Shown here: positions 27,822 through 33,603 of the stretch, piece after piece
How positions within the stretch are numbered: the first letter of the stretch is position 1
Layout of the letters: each line of letters begins with the position of its first letter
Assembly (NCBI GenBank): GCA_938001865.1
Contig: CALLAW010000065.1
Span: 1 to 33,603, forward strand
DNA from: an uncultured Saprospiraceae bacterium
GTDB taxonomy: Bacteria; Bacteroidota; Bacteroidia; Chitinophagales; Saprospiraceae
DNA: 33,603 nt
Direction: 5' to 3'
Notes under the pieces: generated by a model
What the model was told of the DNA's origin: nothing
Database searches by the model: none
Seen by the model: only the letters and a program-made list of their open reading frames with translations
Translations under genes and position numbers: made by a program

Positions 27822-28646
27822 ATGAATACTCTACTTACTAAAATAATCTTCCCTCTTGGGCTCTGTATCCTTGCTATGACTGTCATGAGTAACTCTGGCG
27901 GTAGAGCAGGCGCAGCTAATGGTCCTGCTACCCTGGCTCCTGGCGAGGGAGCTAGCACATGTGCTAATCCTACCTGTCATGGGACTAATAACTTCGATCC
28001 GTCTCTCTCTATCGAAGTAAGTGATGGTGATGGCAATCTTGTTACCGAGTACACTCTTGACCAATCTTATACTGTCAAACTCTCAATTGTAGCCGCTACT
28101 GGCACTCCTGCGGGATATGGATTCCAGATGGTGAGTCTTGATGGTGATGATAATGCATATAATGCTTGGGGCTCTGATCTCCCAAGTGGCACTCAAGTAA
28201 TCATGCTCAATAATGGTAGAGAATACTTCGAACATTCATCGCGGTTAGCTGAGAATAGCTTTGAAATCCAATGGACAGCACCTTCAACTCTTCAGGGTGA
28301 TATCACATTCTACGCTGCAGGTATTGCAGCCAATGGCAATGGTAACACAGGAGGCGATGGTGGTACTAACAATACATTTACCTTGAGTCCAGTAATCTCT
28401 GATATCGATGAGTCGCTTCAATCATCTCAGCTTACACTCTCGCCTAATCCTACAAGTCACAGACTCAATATAGAGACAGATTGGTCTCACGGTGACGTAC
28501 AAGTCTATGATTACACTGGCAATCTTGTCCAGCAATACCAAACTCTCCCAAGTTACATCATGACTCATGATCTTACACCTGGACTCTATCTATTGAAGGT
28601 AAGGAATGGTGACCAAGTATTGACTCAACAGTTTGTGAAGCTGTAG
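27822..28646 (+). CDS. Secreted choice-of-anchor V domain protein with T9SS sorting domain
   Basis: This 274-residue protein starts with a signal peptide (MNTLLTKIIFPLGLCILAMT; no lipobox). Residues about 30-190 match the choice-of-anchor V (Reeler-like) family: a Gly/Ala-rich segment, the GEGASTCANPTCHG motif, a Tyr-rich beta region (YTVKLSIVAATGTPAGYGFQ) and a Gly/Asn-rich end (NGNGNTGGDGG). Residues about 200-274 are a T9SS type A sorting domain (LTLSPNPTSHRLNIETDW to LTQQFVKL), which directs export across the outer membrane and then removal of the tail. The cysteine-histidine motif is C-x4-C-H, where related proteins usually show C-x2-C-H. The next gene starts 25 bp downstream on the same strand, so the two may be cotranscribed. 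Function unknown; surface or secreted location is well supported. Confidence 0.88.
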   Translation: MNTLLTKIIFPLGLCILAMTVMSNSGGRAGAANGPATLAPGEGASTCANPTCHGTNNFDPSLSIEVSDGDGNLVTEYTLDQSYTVKLSIVAATGTPAGYGFQMVSLDGDDNAYNAWGSDLPSGTQVIMLNNGREYFEHSSRLAENSFEIQWTAPSTLQGDITFYAAGIAANGNGNTGGDGGTNNTFTLSPVISDIDESLQSSQLTLSPNPTSHRLNIETDWSHGDVQVYDYTGNLVQQYQTLPSYIMTHDLTPGLYLLKVRNGDQVLTQQFVKL

Positions 28647-28671
28647 CTAAAAAAAATATAACTGTGCTGAG

Positions 28672-29292
28672 ATGGTAAGTGATATTGTATTTGACTTTGG
28701 CAATGTGCTCTATCAGTTGGATATTGACGGTTGTCATGAGAGATTGGCTAATATCTGTAAGCTCAGTGTTGATGATTTTCTGAGTCTTCTCTCGCCTATC
28801 ATTGCTCGATATGAAAAAGGTGAGATCGGAGACGAAAACTTTATCTGGCATTTACAACAGTACAATCAAACTATCAATCCTAGAGAGCTTGTCGAAGCGT
28901 GGAATTCTATGCTGGTCGGAGTAGATCTTAGGATACCGAAGTTACTTTTGGATCTTTCTCAAGATTACAATCTCTACCTCTTGAGTAATATCAATGGATT
29001 GCATGCGAGACATGTAGATCGACACTTAAGTAATGTACTCAAAGAGCCAGATTTTTTGAATAAGTACTTTAATAATTACTTTTACTCTCATCTTATCCGC
29101 TTACGCAAACCAGATACAGAGGTCTATCAATATGTCTCAGATAAGATCCCGACCAGCCAAGGGTCTTTGCTCTTCATCGATGACAACATGGACAATGTAG
29201 AGGCAGCACTAGAGCATGGATGGATAGCCCAATGGCACAATCCCCAACTAAATATCATAGACTGTATCGATGGTTACCTGCAAGAGAGGTAA
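28672..29292 (+). CDS. HAD-superfamily hydrolase, YihX-like
   Basis: This 206-residue protein has the four HAD motifs: nucleophile D8 in VFDFGNVLYQLD, S105 in LYLLSN, K146 in RLRKPD, and the acidic pair D170-D171 in LLFIDDNMDNVEAA. The helical cap is between residues about 15 and 85. Glycine replaces the second aspartate of DxD, as in YihX, a sugar-phosphate phosphatase of E. coli, whose overall pattern it follows. It is therefore probably a small-molecule phosphatase, substrate unknown. It begins 25 bp after the choice-of-anchor V gene and ends only 3 bp from the stop codon of the convergent def gene, leaving no room for a terminator between them. Confidence 0.88.
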   Translation: MVSDIVFDFGNVLYQLDIDGCHERLANICKLSVDDFLSLLSPIIARYEKGEIGDENFIWHLQQYNQTINPRELVEAWNSMLVGVDLRIPKLLLDLSQDYNLYLLSNINGLHARHVDRHLSNVLKEPDFLNKYFNNYFYSHLIRLRKPDTEVYQYVSDKIPTSQGSLLFIDDNMDNVEAALEHGWIAQWHNPQLNIIDCIDGYLQER

Positions 29293-29295
29293 CAG

Positions 29296-29850
29296 CTAGA
29301 CATACCTCATCCGATAGTTAATGGACACTTCTCCATTTTTGATGGCTTGGAGTTTTCTTTTGATCCGACGTTTTTTAATTGGTTTGAGGTACTCTGTAAA
29401 CAGTTTACCTTCGATATGGTCGTATTCGTGTTGGATTACTCTTGCATTCAGGCCACTATACACTTCGGTAAGGAGGGCTCCATCTCTATCTTGATATTGG
29501 ATTTTGATCTGAGCATTCCTTGAGACATTACCTCTAATGTGGGGGATACTTAAGCATCCTTCTTCATACTCATATGGTTCGTCCCACTCTTCAAGCATTA
29601 CTGCATTGATAAATACTTGTTTGATTCCATCCTTGAAACTCTTGTCTTCTCCTTCCATCTGCTTGGTATCGATGACGAATAGCCTTAGAGACTTTCCGAT
29701 CTGAGGAGCTGCAATACCGATCCCTGAGGCATTATACATTGTCTCCCACATGTTATCGATGAGAGTTTTGATATCATCGTCGATTGATTCGATTACTTTT
29801 CCTGTTTTGCTTAGGACAGGCTGGCCATATGCGTAGATTGGTAATATCAT
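29296..29850 (-). CDS. def: Peptide deformylase
   Basis: This 184-residue enzyme removes the formyl group from the N-terminal methionine of new proteins. All three signature motifs are intact: GIGIAAPQ (43-50, with Q50), EGCLS (97-101, metal ligand C99), and QHEYDH (140-145, metal ligands H141 and H145, catalytic E142). The C-terminal extension is basic (KPIKKRRIKRKLQAIKNG). Length and motifs are normal for the family. The ATG at 29850 overlaps the ruvX stop codon by 4 bp (ATGA), so translation is probably coupled. The pairing of yqgF/ruvX with def is familiar in Bacteroidota genomes. Confidence 0.97.
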   Translation of the reverse strand: MILPIYAYGQPVLSKTGKVIESIDDDIKTLIDNMWETMYNASGIGIAAPQIGKSLRLFVIDTKQMEGEDKSFKDGIKQVFINAVMLEEWDEPYEYEEGCLSIPHIRGNVSRNAQIKIQYQDRDGALLTEVYSGLNARVIQHEYDHIEGKLFTEYLKPIKKRRIKRKLQAIKNGEVSINYRMRYV

Positions 29851-30269
29851 AGTCCTTTTGACTCTATATAGCGTTTTAGTATTATGACAGCACTCATTTG
29901 ATCGATTGAGTGCTTTTGTCTTCTTTTTTTCTTTTTGACTCCGCTAGCCATTAGGAATTCTTTAGCTTCTACTGACGTAAATGACTCATCTTCATAGTCA
30001 ATGATTACGTGTTTGGGGAGGACTTTTTTGAGTTTCCTGATGACACCTACAAGTTCTTTTCCCTGCCTGTTGAGTGTCTCATCCTTGTGTCTTGAATCAC
30101 CGAATACAATAGTACCTATCTCATACTCTCGTGTAAGACTGAGGAGCACATCGATGAGTTGACTCGAGTGGATAGTCTCTAGAGGATTGATTGCAATCAG
30201 CAGAGGTCCTGACATTGCTAGACCAGATCTCTTCAGTCCAAAGTCAACAGCTATTATTCTTGGATTCAC
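29847..30269 (-). CDS. ruvX: YqgF/RuvX family RNase H-fold nuclease (putative Holliday junction resolvase / pre-16S rRNA nuclease)
   Basis: The protein of about 140 residues has the YqgF pattern: an early catalytic aspartate in PRIIAVDFGLKRSGLA, a middle strand TIVFGDSRHKDE, an acidic residue in DYEDESFTSVEA, and the C-terminal aspartate in HSIDQMSAVIILKRYIES. Members process the 5' end of 16S rRNA and have been proposed to resolve Holliday junctions. No ATG is available upstream of the catalytic aspartate. The start is either GTG 30269, chosen here because it leaves the short N-terminus usual in the family, or TTG 30275, whose bases belong to a perfect -7 box (see promoter). It is translationally coupled to def. 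Confidence 0.92.
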   Translation of the reverse strand: MNPRIIAVDFGLKRSGLAMSGPLLIAINPLETIHSSQLIDVLLSLTREYEIGTIVFGDSRHKDETLNRQGKELVGVIRKLKKVLPKHVIIDYEDESFTSVEAKEFLMASGVKKKKRRQKHSIDQMSAVIILKRYIESKGL

Positions 30270-30272
30270 ACA

Positions 30273-30305
30273 CAAATGTATAGAGACTCTACATCAAAAC
30301 CCAAA
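30273..30305 (-). promoter_or_regulatory. Bacteroidota-type promoter of ruvX-def, overlapping the upstream terminator
   Basis: On the minus strand TTTG (30302-30305) is followed 21 nt later by TACATTTG (30273-30280), a full match to the Bacteroidota consensus TTTG-N19-21-TAnnTTTG. The -33 box is the end of the U-tract of the giant-2 terminator. Transcription would start near 30267, which implies a nearly leaderless mRNA if ruvX starts at GTG 30269. Confidence 0.55.
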
Positions 30306-30338
30306 AAAAAGATCCCCTCCCACAAAAGTAGAAGGGGA
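30303..30338 (-). terminator. Rho-independent terminator of the second giant gene
   Basis: TCCCCT (30313-30318) pairs with AGGGGA (30333-30338) around a 14-nt loop. On the minus strand eight U follow shortly after. It lies about 38 bp beyond the stop codon of the giant gene at 30376. Confidence 0.75.
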
Positions 30339-30375
30339 ATCTCATCCCAAAAACAGTAAATCTTGGAGGTGGTTC

Positions 30376-33300
30376 TTATTTGAGAACTACCATCTTTTTC
30401 GTTGCTGTGAAGTTTCCAGCTTCAATTGAATAGTAGTAGATACCACCTGTAGTCAATTGATCTCTGCCAATATTCACGGCATTTATTCCTTGTGCATACT
30501 CAGTAGTCTGAGTGTATACCACCTTACCTGTGATATCTCTGACAAGTAGTGTAGCATTCATCTTCTCTGGAAGGTTGAAGCTAATCTGTGTTGTCGTATT
30601 GAATGGATTTGGTGTATTTTGATACAAAGCAAATCCTTCATCTTGGTACTTAGAGATAACTGTTGGTGTCAGTATATTCATTTCAGCATCATATGCCTGA
30701 GCATTGATTCCATGTGTAGCGATTCCAAAGTTATCTGGATTAACATCCGCATTAGCATCTACTACGATATAGAATAGTGGCTCGTCTATCGTATACTCTG
30801 TGAGAGTCTCAGAGCTATAACTTACTGAAACTTTGTTGTCAGTAACATTATAGTGAGTATCCGTAATCTCCATCTTACCTGGCTTGATTCCTTCAAGAGA
30901 AATCTCTCCAGCATACTCTAGTGTAAACTGAGCTCCATAGACAGATTTGTCAGCATAGACTGGAATCTCTATCATCTCACCAGCAAGGTCAGCATCACCC
31001 AATGTCATTGGGAATAGCTCTGATGATCTTGATTCAGTATCAGTTCCTGTCAATCCGCTAATCTCTACTGAGCTATTGATATCTCCAACTTTCATTGCGA
31101 TGAAATTAATCACCATATCAGCATCCAAGTTATAGATCTTGTACTCTTCAGTAAATGACTCAAAGAGAGGATTAGTAGAATCAATAAAATCATAGTCTTG
31201 ATCTACAAATCTCCAAGCGTCATTACCAGGGTACTCTGTATAGTACTCTAGGATCAACTTCCTTATGTCCACGATATCCGCAGATGTGAGCTTCTCATCA
31301 GCATTGGCATCAGCAGCAATGTACTGATATGGACTTGTGAGTGACTCAATATTGAGGATGTGTCTCTGTAACATGATGATATCAAGTGTAGATACACCCA
31401 TTACATGCGGATCTTCCTTCTCTGGATTGATCACGTAACTACTGCCATCTTCCATCTCTGGGAATGCGTAAGTACCAGACTCATCTGTGATCTCAGTAAG
31501 GTTACCACCTTCTAAGTCTATATTGACATTAGTGAGTACTCTACCGTCTTCGAGCTGTACAGACCCTACAATAGAGTGTCTAGAGCTTCCTTCATCATTC
31601 TGATCATCGTCATCGTCATCATTATCTGTACCTCCAGTACCTGGACCATCAGTATCACAGAATCCGAGATTATCTTGAATCTCTGCTGTTACGATTACTT
31701 GATTACTCACGATATTACCATCCATATCATATGAGATAGCGTATATCGTCTCTTCTAATACTACACTCGTCTGACCGTCTGGAAGATCAGCACAAGAGTA
31801 TGTAACATTAGTCACGATCGTAGTCTCATCGAAAGACAGTATCGGATCACCACCACATGGTAGCTCAGTCGTACATGCCCAGTCAGTTACCCAGATCTCT
31901 ACTTCTCCACTCTCACCTAATGGCAACACGAGTGCAGGTGAAGTACAGTAGATTGCTGGTGCATTACATGGAATCACAGTGAACTCTTGTGTACAGATAT
32001 CAGTGTTGCCACATCTATCATCTACTTGCCACTTGATCTTGTGTGTTCCTATTGGGAAAGTTCCAGATACTTCTAGTGAAGGACCTGTTGTAGTTATTGC
32101 GTCTCCGTCGAAAGAGCCATCAGAATCAATATCGATGTATGCAGTCCATACGAGATTTTCTGGGAGTGTACAGTCAGTGTCAGTTGCAGATTGCGAAAGT
32201 ATTACATTCGCCTCACACTCACCTTCAATAGTACAGAGTACTACTGGGTCACAATCACCGTCAATCACAGGTGCTACATCGTTAGTTGCTTTTATTGTTT
32301 GCTCAAATGTAAATTCTTGCATTGAACACCAGTCAATAATATTATATGTCCTCCTAATTTTAAAACAAGCATTTGGCTCAGAGTTATTAAGGTAGAATAC
32401 TACGTCTGTAAAGTTGTGTGCTAAGATGTTACATGATGTCACACCAGAGAATGTAGGCACATCGATCACTCCATCATTATCTAAGTCAGAAGTGGTATCA
32501 TTAAACTCAAGTACAAAGTCTTCTGGATCACCACACATATCTACCACGATCAAGTCGTCTGGTGGTGTGATTGTATAGTTATCAATCGGATCAAGGAAAT
32601 CAACGATCTGTACACAACTCGTAGAGTTACCATCTGCATCAGTTACTGACCAAGTAATCTCAACAAAATCGATATTATCACATGGCCCCATTACAGGTAC
32701 ATAAGTAGGTATAGGGTCTAACTCGTCACCACAGTGATTAGTAGCAGTGGCTCCAAGACCATCAAGGTGAACAAAGCCATTTACTTCATCAAATGCAGTA
32801 TCACATGGTACTTCTAAGTCTGGCTCACAAAGGATCGTTGGCCCAATCTTATCTTGTACGTCTACACTGACCATACATTCATTGAAGTTACCGTAAGCAT
32901 CCACTGCTCTTAGTACGACCATAATGTCATCAGCATTGACATCAGCACAACAGAACTTTACACTAGTACTGAATCCACAAGGATCAGTAATCTCAAATAC
33001 ATAAGGAGTAAGTGCTAACTTGTCTGCACAATCATCTTCATCAGCAAAGTGGTAGAGATCTCCTCCTGCTGCAATGACAGCATCGTCAACCCATTCCTCT
33101 TCTGCAGGACTACCAAAGTCAACAAGTGTTGCTCCCATCGCTATAGAGAGATCTCTAGCCTTGTACCAATCCACAGCATAGCTAGAGTGATAGTAGTAAC
33201 TTCCGTTAAATTCACCAAGTAACACAGCATCTGGATATTTAGGAAGATCACAGTCACATGTTGTGTCCATTCTTCTTACTAATATTTTCTTGAGCTTGCA

Positions 33301-33603
33301 ATCATCGTGACTTCCTTCATCAAATGTCGAAGCATAGACTTTAGCATCACCAGTAGTCGTCAATGAAACTACAGTATTCTGATCACAAATCATTGCTGGA
33401 GGTGTATCATCTACGACATCAATAAAGTAAGTACATGTACCTACATTATGACATGCATCATAGACATAATATGTAATCTCACTCAATCCCATATCCAACT
33501 CGATCTCAGATACACCATCCCAATCATCGATAAAACCAGCATTACCAGTTTCCATCTGTACATATTGGATATCTATCTCAAACTCTGTAGAACAATTGTC
33601 TGT
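30376..33603 (-). CDS. Second giant HYR/Ig-like protein, C-terminal 1075 residues (cut by the right edge)
   Basis: The frame is open through the right window edge, where it already reads as an HYR unit (TDNCSTEFEIDIQYVQ), so the true start is outside. Visible parts in order: an HYR unit; an HYR unit interrupted by the first half of a C-type-lectin-like domain (GEFNGSYYYHSSYAVDWYKA, near 33060-33230); about four further HYR-related units; an Asp-rich linker with six consecutive aspartates (near 31610); a carboxypeptidase-regulatory-like domain; a dockerin-like module (GVSTLDIIMLQRHIL, AADANADEKLTSAD); a cohesin-like sandwich (IPVYADKSVYGAQFTLEYAG); and a T9SS type A sorting domain ending KKMVVLK. 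The order of the last modules matches the first giant protein, so the two are paralogues. Likely an exported surface or matrix protein. Confidence 0.93.
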   Translation of the reverse strand, partial: TDNCSTEFEIDIQYVQMETGNAGFIDDWDGVSEIELDMGLSEITYYVYDACHNVGTCTYFIDVVDDTPPAMICDQNTVVSLTTTGDAKVYASTFDEGSHDDCKLKKILVRRMDTTCDCDLPKYPDAVLLGEFNGSYYYHSSYAVDWYKARDLSIAMGATLVDFGSPAEEEWVDDAVIAAGGDLYHFADEDDCADKLALTPYVFEITDPCGFSTSVKFCCADVNADDIMVVLRAVDAYGNFNECMVSVDVQDKIGPTILCEPDLEVPCDTAFDEVNGFVHLDGLGATATNHCGDELDPIPTYVPVMGPCDNIDFVEITWSVTDADGNSTSCVQIVDFLDPIDNYTITPPDDLIVVDMCGDPEDFVLEFNDTTSDLDNDGVIDVPTFSGVTSCNILAHNFTDVVFYLNNSEPNACFKIRRTYNIIDWCSMQEFTFEQTIKATNDVAPVIDGDCDPVVLCTIEGECEANVILSQSATDTDCTLPENLVWTAYIDIDSDGSFDGDAITTTGPSLEVSGTFPIGTHKIKWQVDDRCGNTDICTQEFTVIPCNAPAIYCTSPALVLPLGESGEVEIWVTDWACTTELPCGGDPILSFDETTIVTNVTYSCADLPDGQTSVVLEETIYAISYDMDGNIVSNQVIVTAEIQDNLGFCDTDGPGTGGTDNDDDDDDQNDEGSSRHSIVGSVQLEDGRVLTNVNIDLEGGNLTEITDESGTYAFPEMEDGSSYVINPEKEDPHVMGVSTLDIIMLQRHILNIESLTSPYQYIAADANADEKLTSADIVDIRKLILEYYTEYPGNDAWRFVDQDYDFIDSTNPLFESFTEEYKIYNLDADMVINFIAMKVGDINSSVEISGLTGTDTESRSSELFPMTLGDADLAGEMIEIPVYADKSVYGAQFTLEYAGEISLEGIKPGKMEITDTHYNVTDNKVSVSYSSETLTEYTIDEPLFYIVVDANADVNPDNFGIATHGINAQAYDAEMNILTPTVISKYQDEGFALYQNTPNPFNTTTQISFNLPEKMNATLLVRDITGKVVYTQTTEYAQGINAVNIGRDQLTTGGIYYYSIEAGNFTATKKMVVLK

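Noticed and set aside
29281-29300. Bidirectional terminator between the HAD gene and def
   Set aside because: Only 3 bp separate the two stop codons and no hairpin with a U-tract is present.

Overview
The window looks like part of the chromosome of a Bacteroidota bacterium, most likely of the Saprospiraceae type. The signs are three secreted proteins with type IX secretion (T9SS) C-terminal sorting domains, very large HYR/Ig-like repeat proteins with a dockerin-like tail, a choice-of-anchor V protein, promoters that fit the Bacteroidota TTTG / TAnnTTTG pattern, and no clear Shine-Dalgarno sites. The genus cannot be read from this sequence.

Layout, left to right. Positions 1-106 hold the start of a possible minus-strand gene cut by the window edge. 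Positions 327-1965 carry a compact plus-strand toxin-antitoxin operon of HipBST type: a small XRE regulator (hipB), a separate HipA N-terminal subdomain (hipS) and a HipA-family kinase lacking that subdomain (hipT). Four 20-bp palindromes precede it, spaced exactly 40 bp apart (327, 367, 407, 447); the last ends 3 bp before the hipB ATG. A hairpin plus U-tract at 2061-2093 ends the next gene, which runs the other way.

Positions 2138-25489 (minus) form one uninterrupted gene for a 7783-residue secreted protein. In order it has a signal peptide, a jelly-roll-like domain, about 2000 residues of CARDB/DUF11-like modules, an SdrD B-like domain, three DUF11 modules, about 43 HYR/Ig-like units, a dockerin-like module, a cohesin-like sandwich and a T9SS sorting domain. 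The Ig array has a second level of organisation: a block of eight units recurs with an exact 2079-bp (693-codon) period at several anchors. Other domains are inserted inside single Ig units.

Positions 25490-30275 are a more ordinary block: a TPR protein (minus), then a divergent pair of plus-strand genes (choice-of-anchor V protein with T9SS tail; YihX-like HAD hydrolase), then peptide deformylase and the YqgF/RuvX nuclease (minus, overlapping by 4 bp). From 30376 to the right edge is the C-terminal part of a second giant HYR protein whose last modules match those of the first in order. The two giants are therefore paralogous surface or matrix proteins, probably adhesins, exported by T9SS. 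The HipBST operon is an independent module with no visible link to them.
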